A stretch of 64,000 bases of DNA from contig JAJEKV010000066.1 of NCBI GenBank assembly GCA_021234155.1, forward strand, positions 1,954,718 through 2,018,717, in the 5' to 3' direction. Below the pieces are notes generated by a model that made no database searches, was not told the DNA's origin, and saw only the letters and a list, made by a program, of their open reading frames with translations. Below, one piece after another: positions 9,557 to 18,945 of this stretch. The translations under genes and the position numbers were made by a program. The DNA is from Isoetes taiwanensis (lineage: Eukaryota; Streptophyta; Lycopodiopsida; Isoetales; Isoetaceae). Within the stretch, counting starts at the first letter, position 1; each line of letters begins with the position of its first letter.

Positions 9557-10229
9557 AATCTTTAAATAAGAAAACTTTCGTAAGCTAATGTGCCATTTTA
9601 ATTAAATTATAAAGTTTCTTATAAAAACCACCTAAGCATTGAGTTAGGGGTGTGAGGTGGCGGAAACCCATTGGATGGGTTAAGCCAAAAGGCTTTTCGA
9701 AGATATCTGATCGCAGCCTATTATAGAACGGCCGGATCAGCTAAAAGAGGCCGGATCTGAGCTATTATTGCTCGATTTGAGCTGTAGAAAAGGCCCATAG
9801 GTCTTTTTCGACCTATTCTTAGCCTTAGTGGCTCTATAAAGTGCTTTAGAGACATTTTCTGAGATCACGTTTTCTATCTTGGAGCGAGCTGTTGAAGCAA
9901 TCCTCTCCGTCTTAAAGCCTGATATCCTGCTGATAGGGGTTTCAGGCTATTGCGAGTTGATTGGAAATCAATTCATCTCATTCTAAGCCACTTCACTTTT
10001 TGGTGTTGCCTTAGGGGAACGCCCTATCTTGTGAGCGTTCTTGATTGCTCTTTGAGCAATACTACTGTGGTAGTACTCAGTTCTTGTGTTAGAACTGCTG
10101 AAGTTGTGCTTCGGACTGATCCTGGGGATCAGTAAACAATCGTGCGTGGGGACCTCAGGGAGTTCGTGGTTGTGGGGAATTCTGGGAATTCTAGGTAGCG
10201 CGGTTGTGTCTACTTTCGTAGGCGTCTGA
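9557..10229 (+). mobile_element. LTR-like non-coding block
   Basis: This gene-free block contains TCTATAAAG near 9832 followed by leader-like sequence, and ends close to GTCTGACA just before the LINE that starts at about 10230. The composition and the promoter in the middle suggest a solo or partial LTR of another element. No second copy is present to fix the borders. Confidence 0.3.
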
Positions 10230-12712
10230 CATTTAGATGGTTTGCCAATTGAGTTCTTCCAGGAGTATTGGGAATGGCTGAAGCCAGATGTGTTTGATGC
10301 TTTCTGTGACTTTTGGCGCTGCACTGCATTGGACAGAATTCTAAACACATGTGCCATCTCACTCATCCCCAAGGTCAATGATCCTCAGACTATTTCAGAC
10401 TGGCAGCCCATCACCTTATTGTTATCCATATATAAGATCTTCGCCAAGTCTTTTGCAGAGCGGGTAAAGGACATCTTGGCAGAGTCCATCTCAACAGCCC
10501 AGTTAGGTTTTCTTCTAAAACGATGCATTTTGAACAATGTTGCTATTGCTTACGAGGGAATTTATTGGGCACATAAGCAAAACCTTCCAATTGTATACCT
10601 TAAGCTTGATTTTGCAGGCTCATGACAATGTCAGCTGAGAATTTATGCGTCGATGTATGTTAAGACTGGGATTTGGGGAACAATTCACATCAGATATTAT
10701 GAAGCTACATGTCTCTGCTTGGACGACTATTATATTTCATGGTGAGCCGTTAGATGCCTTCTCACTCGGTCGTGGTATTCGCCAGGGATGCCCTTTAGCA
10801 CCATTGCTTTTCACAAGTGTTGCAGAGGCTTTGTCGCAGTTATTCACCATTGCAACCACATAGGGACTTCTCCATGGTTTTGCAATGGAGGATGGCACAC
10901 AAGAGGTTTGCAATCAATATGCAGATGACACGTTCCTCTTCCTAGTCACTAAGGTTGAGAATCTTGCAACTGCCAAAATGATCTTAAACACTTTTTCACT
11001 GGCTTTCGGTGTTCTTGTGGGGTGGCAGAAGTGTATAGCTTTATGGACATTGGATACTCCGGCTCCGACGTGTGTTCATGATTATCCATGGAAATTACAT
11101 GCGCATGGACGGGCCATCAAGTTGTTGGGGATTCCAGTTGGCATCCATGTTACTATGGGAGCTGCATGGGAGGAGTTCGTTAAGGATTTGGAGAAGCACT
11201 TGTTATGGTGGTCCACCACAAAGTTGTCTCTTGCAGGTCGCATTACAGTGGCCAAGTCAGTCCTTGGTAGTACCCATGTTTATATGGCATCCTTACTGCT
11301 AGCCCTACAGATCAAAGTGCATGAGCTCATTGCAATAGTTCGGAACTTTATATGGGCGAGAAATGAAGAAGGTGATGTGATTAAGATGGCCTGGTCGAAG
11401 TGCATCCTTCCAAAATAGACAAGTGGTCTGGGTATGATGGACTTCTTACTGCAGAGCAAAGTTCTTATTTCAAAGTTCATTTGGAGACTCCTGAATGGTG
11501 AGGATGACTCTCCTGGTTTACGAAACTCTTGGTCATTGTATCCCTCTAGACAAGAAGGTTGTCAAACCAGTCCTACCTTAGGCTTTATTTCAGACTCTGC
11601 AGCTTTCTCCAAGTGCTTCTCCATTTTTGCGTGGCTTGTTGAAAGCATGGGAGGCGGTCCTATCCACACCCTATTGGAGACTCCATGGTGGTAGGCACCA
11701 CTGCCTCTAGACCCTTCAGCACCTCCCGTGGCAGCATCAGTTCATCCCCTTGCACAGAGATGATGGGTTCTTGCAGGTGTTGCCTCTATTCAAGCATGGT
11801 ATGAAGCGGGTCGCCTACTGTCTTGGCCTGAATTTTACGCAAAGTTCCTGCTCTCTCGTTGGGATGTATCTTTATGGGAGAAGGTCGCAGAAAATTTGCC
11901 TTATAGTGCAAGTTGGTGTTGCTGAAAGGGTGCCATGGGACTGTCATGAAATTATTCACAAAGGCAAGCACTTTGTCAGATCAATATATCGCCTTCTTTT
12001 AGCACCACAGCCCCTCCAGTTACCAGATGGGTGGCACCTACAAGTTCCACAACCCACTTTGTGTCGTACATGGCGATGGCTTTGGGATAGGTCGCTCCAC
12101 CCTAAAGTCTATGTACTATAATGGCAGGTTATCCACAGGTGCCTGCAGGTTAATGCCTTCCGACATCGCTATGATCCTCGCATATCTGCAGTATGCCCGC
12201 TCTGTCTTTCAGACGTTGATTCTCTTGAACATTGTCTCTTTGATTGTCCTGAGGTTCAACCAGCACGGTCCTGGCTACAAGGTTTGTTTAACAGTACACT
12301 GGATTGTCGATGCATCCTCTTGGCATCCTACCCCAAAGCATGGCCTCCAGCTAAACAAAGGGCATTCCATCTTGGTTCTCCTTGGCTCCTATGGTCGATA
12401 TGGAAGCATCGCAAACACCACATCTTTCAGGGCATTAATTCATATGCAGCAGTGTTATTACAGTGGCCCAGAAAAGATATATTGACAGCTTACAAGTATT
12501 CCTCCCTTGAATAAGAAATGATGAAATGTATCTGGATCCAGTATCTTCGAATTAATTCTTATTGTTAGTCTCCTATTTTGGAGTAAGTACATTGTGCTCT
12601 AGGCTCGTGCTCCTATGGCATCTTTTTGTGCTTACACATATAGATGAGACATGTAAATTTTGTACTTTTTATTTGATTAATAAATTTTTTGGCTTTCGTC
12701 CTTCAAAAAAAA
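10230..12712 (+). mobile_element. 5'-truncated L1-type LINE (copy 1)
   Basis: The element starts inside ORF2, at the GLDG-P motif of the reverse transcriptase, and ends in CCTTCAAAAAAAA at 12701-12712. It lacks ORF1, endonuclease and the first part of the RT. Its RT and linker are clearly related to the full-length LINE at 28.6-34.4 kb, for example by a shared CNQYADDTFLFL block, TLDxPxP and DYPWK. Both 3' ends also read CCTTC-poly(A). I found no target-site duplication. Confidence 0.85.
10242..12510 (+). pseudogene. LINE ORF2 remnant: reverse transcriptase and C-terminal zinc-knuckle region
   Basis: Blocks in order are PIEFFQEYW, DWQPITLLLSIYKIFAKSFA and YLKLDFA (10242-10620), then GEPLDAFSLGRGIRQGCPLA (10740-10800). 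The catalytic CNQYADDTFLFL follows at about 10909-10944, then LLGIPVGIH and AGRITVAKSVLGSTHVYMAS. After further frame changes comes the C-terminal part with CPVCLSDVDSLEHCLFDCPE and WLLWSIWKHRKHHIFQG near 12190-12430. The second RT aspartate pair (A-D-D) is present. ORF2 reverse-transcribes element RNA at the nicked target. Several stops and frameshifts (near 10625, 10863, 11418 and later) inactivate it. Confidence 0.9.
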
Positions 12713-13290
12713 TGTGTGAAAAACTAGTATCACAACATTATAAAAAAATACCAATAATATCCACACGTAGGCGTTGGATTTTTTTCAGTTAAGACACACT
12801 ATTTTAGATATTACATTACATAAAAAACTAATATCACAACACTAAAATAAAAACTACGAGAAATATCTACACACATGATTGCTATATTTTATTATAGATG
12901 AAGCCACAAGAAATATCCACGCATATGATTGCTATAGTTTATTATAAAAAAAGCCTTTTGAGAATCGAACCTAAACAAATCCACGTACTTGCATGTAGTC
13001 ACTATATGCTAATCCTAAACATCTATTTTCTTCTTTTAGAAAAATCCATTTATACAAATAGTTCTATGTATCCTTTGTTCTTATAGTTTGGTATATAGAT
13101 CTTTAGAGCGCATAGCACTGATAATAATCTAAGGAAATCCACCAATAATGTTCATGAAAAAAGTATATAAATGCTATCAATCTAGGTAGAATACAAATTC
13201 TAAGCTAGATTACTTCTTTATGATGTTGGCTTTAGTCACATTTCCCCTATTCATAAGACGGGAAGTAGGGATGACTCCACCAACTACTAT
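12713..13290. other. AT-rich gene-free DNA
   Basis: Strongly AT-rich sequence with no recognised gene. ATCACAACA-T motifs occur at about 12729 and 12830. A 50-bp tandem repeat inside it is listed separately. Confidence 0.5.
12855..12946 (+). repeat. Two-copy tandem repeat, 50-bp period
   Basis: GAGAAATATCTACACACATG with ATTGCTATATTTTATTATA at 12855-12896 is repeated at 12905-12946 with a few substitutions. Confidence 0.8.
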
Positions 13291-13293
13291 ATG

Positions 13294-13608
13294 ATCATGG
13301 TGAGCCCGTTACTCGCAAAACTTCTAGCACGTCTTTGCCGAGAAGAAGTTAACGAATGGGTCGAGGAAATGGAGTACGCGCAGTTGGCCGTGCGGGTTTT
13401 AACCCCCCACTCCACGAGTGATCATATTTTTACTCTCAGAATTCTTATGGAAGCTAGCCGCAATGCACGACGTGACTTGTATTGTTGTTTCGTGGATTTT
13501 AAGACGGCATATGATACGGTCCCTCGGGACCTGTTGTGGCAACGCTTGTTGGAGGGTATGGTGGGTATCAAAAGCATGCGTCCCCGACGCATGCTTATAG
13601 CGTGGTTT
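13294..13608 (+). pseudogene. Reverse-transcriptase fragment of an RTE/CR1-like LINE
   Basis: The frame reads SPLLAKLLARLCREEVNEWV, then HSTSDHIFTLRILMEASRN and LYCCFVDFKTAYDTVPRDLL. These correspond to the RT motif with H-S-T-x-D-x-I-x-x-L and to palm block A (VDFxxAYDxVPRxxLW). This differs from the L1-type copies and fits the RTE/CR1 group. Only the N-terminal half of the RT is present; the YxDD block is missing. Upstream the homology starts abruptly near 13294, and the frame ends at a TAG at 13609-13611, next to two hairpins. Confidence 0.8.
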
Positions 13609-13652
13609 TAGCCGCTTAAAGCACCCCCGCTTTTGCTTAATTTGGGTGCTTT
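13572..13652 (+). other. Two consecutive hairpins at the RT fragment end
   Basis: AAGCATGCG-(7 nt)-CGCATGCTT at 13572-13596 and AAAGCACCC-(17 nt)-GGGTGCTTT at 13618-13652 are both perfect 9-bp inverted repeats, 21 bp apart. The first lies in the last codons of the RT fragment. Confidence 0.8.
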
Positions 13653-13957
13653 GGTGGGTGTAATTGCCTCATTTTTTTTCACGCCTTCATGTACTCACAC
13701 GCCCACCTCACCAACGAACCGTTAGGAAAAATGATTGTGGGATTTTGGCTGATTTTCACGAGTGGTAGTAGTCGCTGCAAAATTCGATCGAGCCCAGAAC
13801 TACTTCGATCTCATGGCCCACCCAAATTCTCCCTCCAATTCACTTATTCTCCCTCTCTCAGGAATTTCATGGCGCCCCGATACCGCTTGGAGGCAATCAC
13901 ACGCTTAGCATTGGATTTTCGGCCGATGAATTCCAATACGTTGTTCCGTTTTGTTGG

Positions 13958-14245
13958 ATGTCAATGCAACACGTGAAATATCGCTGTGAAGATCCAGTTT
14001 CCTCTGCAATTTACAAGAAATTGGATGCAGAGAGAAAGAGAGAATACAGATTACGGAATAAGATGAGAAAAGCAGCAGTTGAACGGGAAGATCTGAGCAT
14101 GAGACGCAGGCAAGAAATAGCCAAGCTTGTAGTTGATTACTTCAACAAGCTCACCAAAAAGCATTCACCCGAACTCAAGGCCGATGTGATGAAGAGGGTA
14201 GTTCATGACCACGAAATGGAAATCTCAGATCTGGAATTTTGCTAA
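13958..14245 (+). CDS. Unrecognised charged ORF
   Basis: A 95-codon frame, extremely rich in Lys, Arg and Glu, probably helical or coiled-coil (AIYKKLDAERKREYRLRNKM, ELKADVMKRVVHDHEMEISD). The codons look protein-like and are not simple repeats, but I do not recognise the family. A second frame (14239-14460) overlaps by a few bases, and AG|GTACATT near 14410 could be a splice donor, so this may be an exon of a broken gene or of a transposon-carried fragment. Confidence 0.3.
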   Translation: MSMQHVKYRCEDPVSSAIYKKLDAERKREYRLRNKMRKAAVEREDLSMRRRQEIAKLVVDYFNKLTKKHSPELKADVMKRVVHDHEMEISDLEFC

Positions 14246-14460
14246 ATCCAAAGGAGTGCAAGGCAGCAGGGGTGCTGCTCAACAACTTGAAACAGACAAT
14301 GGCAGCCACAAAGAGGCAAAGGAACCATGATATTTGGAGAGCCAGAACCTCGACACTGGTGATGGCTTCTTCCACAAAATCGAGATGCAATTCCACTATG
14401 GCAGGGCTGTTAGGTACATTTAATTCTTGCTTTCATGCCTGTGCTTCTTTATGCTTTTAA

Positions 14461-15380
14461 GTGCTTGTATCTGCTGAGTGATGCTGGCTGGGATATGTTC
14501 ATTGATTAATGTGCAATATTTCTTATGATAGGTTGCATGAGGTCAACAATTGCAACTGCTGCATTAAGAAAATCGGGCCGCCCTTGAAATGGTCCGTGGT
14601 CTTGCTTCCAAAGGAGGTTGAGGTGCGATTCTCTCACCCCCGCTTGCAAGTAAAGCATAACAATTCGAAACAAAATAGCGGTCTCTCCTTGCAGTAAAGA
14701 TGTTGTGAACACTTGTTGGAGAGTCAAGCCCGAATTTCTTATCTCTTGCACCTTATGGAGGTCACTACGGTATAAGTTTCCATACAAAAGCTCCTTGCTA
14801 TTATTGCATAAATATTTCTAACCAAAGGCCACCATTCAAATGCAACTATTTCAACAATACAAAAGGCACATCCCAAACACCATGTTTGCTTAAAGGCTTT
14901 CGAGAAGTTGAAGCCTATTTATGTAAAGAAAGTATCGGAAAGGAAACCCGTTGTTGCATATACCATATGAAGTTGGAGTATGCCGGGTAGCCCCAATGCA
15001 TTAAGGTCGTGGCCGGATTTCATGGTGAAGAGTGCAAGTCTATGGCGGTCTCGTGGACTGGTGAGAAGTGTCCGCCAGCCCAACTTACGATGACTCAACC
15101 AAATGAAGCTCGAGGGCTGTGGTTTGCAACAAGAGCGAGGGTGAAGAATGGTATAAACATGAATCGCTTGATGCGAAAATGTCGGCGTGTGGCATAAAAA
15201 GTCTTCCTATATGTCCAAGAGAAAGGGAGAATCATGAGTTCTTGCTTGAATAGAAAACGTTTGAAAAGGTAATACTCTCTTTATTGCATGCTGAAACATG
15301 CTGCTATGTGCTGTCATCCGCTGAATACTGCTTTTGTGCTTTCAACTTGCGCTAATCTTCTGTTTTATGCTACAGACCTT
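14461..15380. other. No gene recognised
   Basis: Mixed-composition DNA between the charged ORF and the minus-strand Ty3/Gypsy element. The TTATGCTTTTAAGTGC / TGCTGAATACTGCTTTTGTG type sequences near 14450 and 15330 are weakly similar, but no border can be drawn. The frame at 15009-15197 (+) has no recognisable domain. Confidence 0.4.
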
Positions 15381-15789
15381 GTTACAGATTCCAGTGGAGT
15401 CGCAGTGCGACCTTCCTGCCGCTAGACTCCCCTATTGGCCTGCAGGTCCAACACTACGTTAGTATACATCTAATTATTTTAAAGTTTGGTTATTACGGAA
15501 CCACCCATTAATTACAATTTATATGGATGCAAGGCTAATCTCCCAGCGCAGGAAGATTATGTTTCTTCCATCTTGGCCGTGGAGACAGTGCCCTATCATG
15601 CCTAAGATCACTCATGCCTACACCTTTAGTTGCCTTTGGCGTGAAGGATGGCGTCCTTCCCATAGTAGGCATTGACTAGAGGTGGTTTCCTATTAATGCA
15701 TGCCTGAATGACCTCTTATCTCTCAAGTTCATCTACTTCTGTGGGACGGAAGTAGACTTCTTAATCTACCTCACACTCACCTATCGGTT

Positions 15790-16930
15790 CGGTGTCGACT
15801 ACTTCGGTGACGAGCCAACCCTTGCATTGCTCCATGAATTGGGGTACTGCTTCTCCAAATCTGATTATAGTACCCATGTAGCATCTTCCACAGGTAAGTG
15901 CGTCCATTTCACTAGGTATTGGAGAAATTGGGATCTTTTTGTCTTCTTATAGGACTTTTCAAGAAGAACCTCTGGGACGATTTTAAGTTGGTCATCCGTC
16001 ATTTCTAGTAACTCTGTTGTCTCCAATACTTCCTCTAGATTAGGAGTGTGCCTCTTCAGGAGACTTACATGGAAGACTCTATAGATTTTGAGATGCGCTG
16101 GTAGGTCCAACTTGTAGGATTGACTACCTACTCTTTTGGTTATCCTGAATGGCCCAGCCCATCTTGGAACAAGTTTCTTGCAATTGCCGATGCAGAGCTT
16201 CGCTTGCTTGACTTTGATCTTCAGCCATACATTGTCCCCAACCTGTATCGTTCTCTGCTTATCAGCTATGCTTTTCTGCCTGCTTCTCGCTGCTAGGAGA
16301 TATCCTCTCACCTCCTCCACTAGCTACTGCATATCCGATAACATATGCTGAGAGACTTCAACTTTGGACACTGGATTGTGTCACGTATCTGGTATCAAGC
16401 ATTGATACCCATAATTAATTGCTATTATAGGCGAACTCTACCAAGTGAATAAAATCATCTCATTTAGATTGCTTGTTCCAGATATAGTTTCTCAACATGT
16501 CTTCTATGATTCAATTTGTGCGCTCTGTCTGTCCATCCGTCTGAGGATGATATGCCGCACTCATGGAGAGCTTTGTCTGAATCGCGCTGAACAAATCTTG
16601 CCAGAATGCGCTCATGAACTTTGAATCTCTATCTGAGATTATTTCTCTCGGTATCCTGTGGATCTAAAGATCTCTTTGGTGAACAATATGACAGTGTCTA
16701 GAGCCGTATCTGTGGTCCTGCACGGCATGAAATGTGCCATCTTCGGCAACTTGTCCACCACCACCATTAGGGCAGCTTTGCCCCTTACGGTTCTCGGGAG
16801 TCCTGTGATAAAGTCCATGCTTATTAGCTCCCATTTCGTATTCGGCACAGGCAATGGCTCTAAAGCTCCAGGAATTCGGAGTTGTTCCGCCTTTGTCTGC
16901 TGACATAGCTGACGCTCGCGAATGTACCTG
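15790..16930 (-). pseudogene. Ty3/Gypsy integrase with C-terminal chromodomain-like end, several stops
   Basis: Reading from about 16930 downwards: a zinc-domain remnant with CQQ, then PVPNTKWELISMDFITGLPR and MVVVDKLPKMAHF, the first catalytic aspartates. Next come DRDSKFMSAFWQDLF and YHPQTDGQTER, which complete the D,D-35-E triad, followed by the C-terminal RWAGPFRITKRVGSQSYKLD and VFHVSLLKRH. A chromodomain-like tail, FLQYLVKWTHLPVEDATWVL, closes it at about 15865-15925. In-frame stops occur after GQTERTN, after the QSK segment and directly after ATWVL. Integrase inserts the cDNA, and the chromodomain steers it to chromatin. This is a chromovirus-type element, now inactive. Confidence 0.9.
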
Positions 16931-17902
16931 GCTATCTGCTTCTACCTGGATGTACTCGCTAGCATCTTCTTCATCGATCTACGTGGGTGTCTCCCATGCT
17001 CCTAGCTCTGCTAACGCCGCATTCATCACAAATGGGCAGTTATGTGTCCGATGTCCTGGCTGGAAGCACCTGTAGCACAACTGCTTTTCAATACATTCCT
17101 GCCTCTTCTCCTTGGGGATGGACCGTAAGAACTGCTTCACTGCTTTGGAGTAGTTTGAACCACCTGTTTGCTCTTTATCCTTGAAGCTGACCTGCTTCGT
17201 CCTGCTTGCCAAAATTTGCGTTCCCTTGCTTTCTATAATTTGCATTGTACTGAGGTCTGGCAGCTGCTGGGCTTGTTGCTCTTGGGCTGTAGCTTCCCAT
17301 AGCCCTCCCCTTGTCCTGATAGTATTGTTGCCTCTGCCCACTACCTTGAGGTCCTGTTCCTTGTAAGCTCACTGCTTTAGACTACGCTCGACACTTAATT
17401 ACGGGGTTTATTGCTCTCACCAGATTCCTGATCTCCTCGTTCAAGCCTTCAATGTACCTCTCTACTGCATGTCTTTCACTCAATTTTGGCACATAGAGCC
17501 TCAGCCTCATGAACTCTTCGGTGTACTTCTGGACTGTCTTATTGCCCTGCTTCAACGTGTAGAACTATTGCATGATATGGCACTTGTATTCCCTCGGCAC
17601 GTAATGACGCTTAAATGCCTTGGAGAACTTCTTAAATCTGCAGCTATCTCTGCTTAACCCGTAGGCTTTGGCATAGCCTTTCCACCAAATTTTGGCTGCT
17701 CCCTTGAGGTTGGCTATTGCTATCCTGCCCTTGTCCTTATCCTTTATGCTATAAGCATTCCCATACTCCCTCATTTTGTCCAACCAAGCCTCAACTTCAT
17801 TCCAGACTTGTTGTCCCCTGAGAACTGTTCCAACTTCCTGGCTTTCCACACGTTGCTCAGTGCCGAGTCGACTTTCTTCTGGTAGTTGGCTTCCATTCTG
17901 CC

Positions 17903-17909
17903 CCTATCA
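17903..17909 (+). repeat. Target-site duplication, left copy (CCTATCA)
   Basis: CCTATCA at 17903-17909 equals 18121-18127. Together they bracket the 17910-18120 insertion in gag. The two leading C bases of the right copy could belong to the CTTC tail, so 5-7 bp are certain. Confidence 0.75.
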
Positions 17910-18120
17910 GTGTATATATTTATGTGTTTTTGCATTTTGTATATTGGAACAGTTTGTCAGCAGACTCGATTGTTGCCACGGTTTTTCCCTCGAAAACCCT
18001 TCGGGGCGGGGGTTTTTTAATCCGGGTAGTAATCCGCTTGCTGCGCTTTTGTATTGGGTCCCATAGACCGATTGGTCTCCGTGGACGATAAAAATACCTT
18101 CCTTCCTTCCTTCCTTCCTT
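17910..18120 (+). mobile_element. 211-bp LINE/SINE-type insertion in gag
   Basis: The insert carries a two-level stem structure (17968-18034), a terminal hairpin at 18065-18078 and a (CTTC)n tail ending at 18120. It is flanked by CCTATCA on both sides. If it is left out, the minus-strand gag frame runs through the site without a shift, which supports an exact retrotransposition event. The 3' end matches the LINE remnant at 4.1 kb, and the structured part matches the 19 kb and 56 kb repeats. It has no coding capacity. It is either a 5'-truncated LINE or a non-autonomous SINE-like element sharing a LINE 3' end. Confidence 0.8.
17968..18034 (+). other. Structured module, copy A
   Basis: Outer stem: GATTGTTGCC (17968-17977) pairs with GGTAGTAATC (18025-18034) over 10 positions, 3 of them G-U wobbles. 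Inner hairpin: AAAACCC with a CCC-TTCG-GGG tetraloop option and a T-run behind it. The same arrangement is found in copies B (56.28 kb) and C (19.41 kb). Confidence 0.6.
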
Positions 18121-18127
18121 CCTATCA
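18121..18127 (+). repeat. Target-site duplication, right copy (CCTATCA)
   Basis: Right-hand copy of the 17903-17909 heptamer, directly after the CTTC tail of the gag insertion. Confidence 0.75.
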
Positions 18128-18599
18128 TGGTTGGGACCCTTCCGGCGGTCCTGCCGATCATTCTCTTGCTCTTCAGATTCGGAGTCGGAGTCGGAACTAG
18201 AGTTGGAGGAATCCGTGCCAGGTGATCTCCTTCTCTGGATTCTTTTCTTTGCTTTGTCTGCTCTGTCAGTCGGTGTTTGAGGTAGTTGGACATTCTGGTC
18301 TAGTCCCATTGCTGCCGCCCATGCCAGCAAAGCTCTTATTTCATGGATATCTGATCTTATTTGCAATATCTCTTCTTCTGAGGTTGGTGCCTCGAACTCT
18401 TGGAACAGGTTCCTTGGTTGAAACTGCCTTGCGGGTGTCTGCTCTTTCTGAGGTTGTCTATCTTGTTCCACATTCCTGGGTGCTCTAGCTGCATACACAT
18501 TAGATTGCACTCTGATGATTAGGCTTTTGTTTGTTATTGCAGTGGTTTGTTTGATGATATAGTTGTGGGGACAACATATATCGAAGAACACACATAATG

Positions 18600-18945
18600 T
18601 CATCGATTCGCGTAGCGAATCGACATTCTTGCACAAGACGAGCATGCATTTTTAGGCCGTTCATCAGGTTGGGGATCGCTACTTATTGCGGAGTTCTTCA
18701 TCGACGTTTCATCGGTGGTTTCTCATCTCTCAGCAGTATCCATGGCTTCTATTCTTTGATCTCATGCGGGGGAGGGGCTTCTTCTTGCATGAGCTACTCC
18801 TTCTTGGCCATTCATATCCTTTCTAACCTCTTCTATCTTTGCCCTTTATCCGGCATAGTTTTCAACCTTTCTCCTCGGATCTAGTATTTGAAGTTCTCTG
18901 GTATCGGGATGTTGTTGGTTTCATGTGAGTCGCAGTGCAAGAATG
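18600..18945 (+). repeat. Non-coding retroelement-like repeat, internally diverged copy C'
   Basis: It begins with TCATCGATTCGCGTAGCGAA, as does the next copy at 18946. Both continue with GCACAAGACGAGCATGC, GGCCGTTCATCAGGTTGGGG and GACGTTTCATCGG. It ends with a 44-bp segment (18902-18945) identical to 19641-19684, the end of the next copy. Its middle differs and lacks the structured module. The two copies stand head to tail. Part of the gypsy gag leader may be mixed in near 18760-18900. Confidence 0.65.

Larger units (their letters stand above)
16931..18560 (-). pseudogene. Ty3/Gypsy gag, split by a 211-bp insertion and fused to integrase
   Basis: From the N-terminal side (18560 downwards) gag has an acidic Ser/Asp/Glu-rich stretch, then the 211-bp insertion at 17910-18120. 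Capsid sequence follows with VWNEVEAWLDKMREYGNAYS, LKGAAKIWWKGYA and FSKAFKRHYVPREYK, and a C-terminal part holds the knuckle CYRCFQPGHRTHNC (C-x2-C-x4-H-x4-C) near 17050. Directly after gag the sequence enters the integrase zinc domain, so protease, RT and RNase H were deleted at about 16930. Stops and one frame change are also present near 17350-17575. The element could only have moved with help from a relative. Confidence 0.85.

Noticed and set aside
16385-16402. CTGGTATCAAGCATTGATACC as a primer-binding site next to an LTR
   Set aside because: It lies inside minus-strand integrase coding sequence, so the match to a tRNA-Met primer site is chance.
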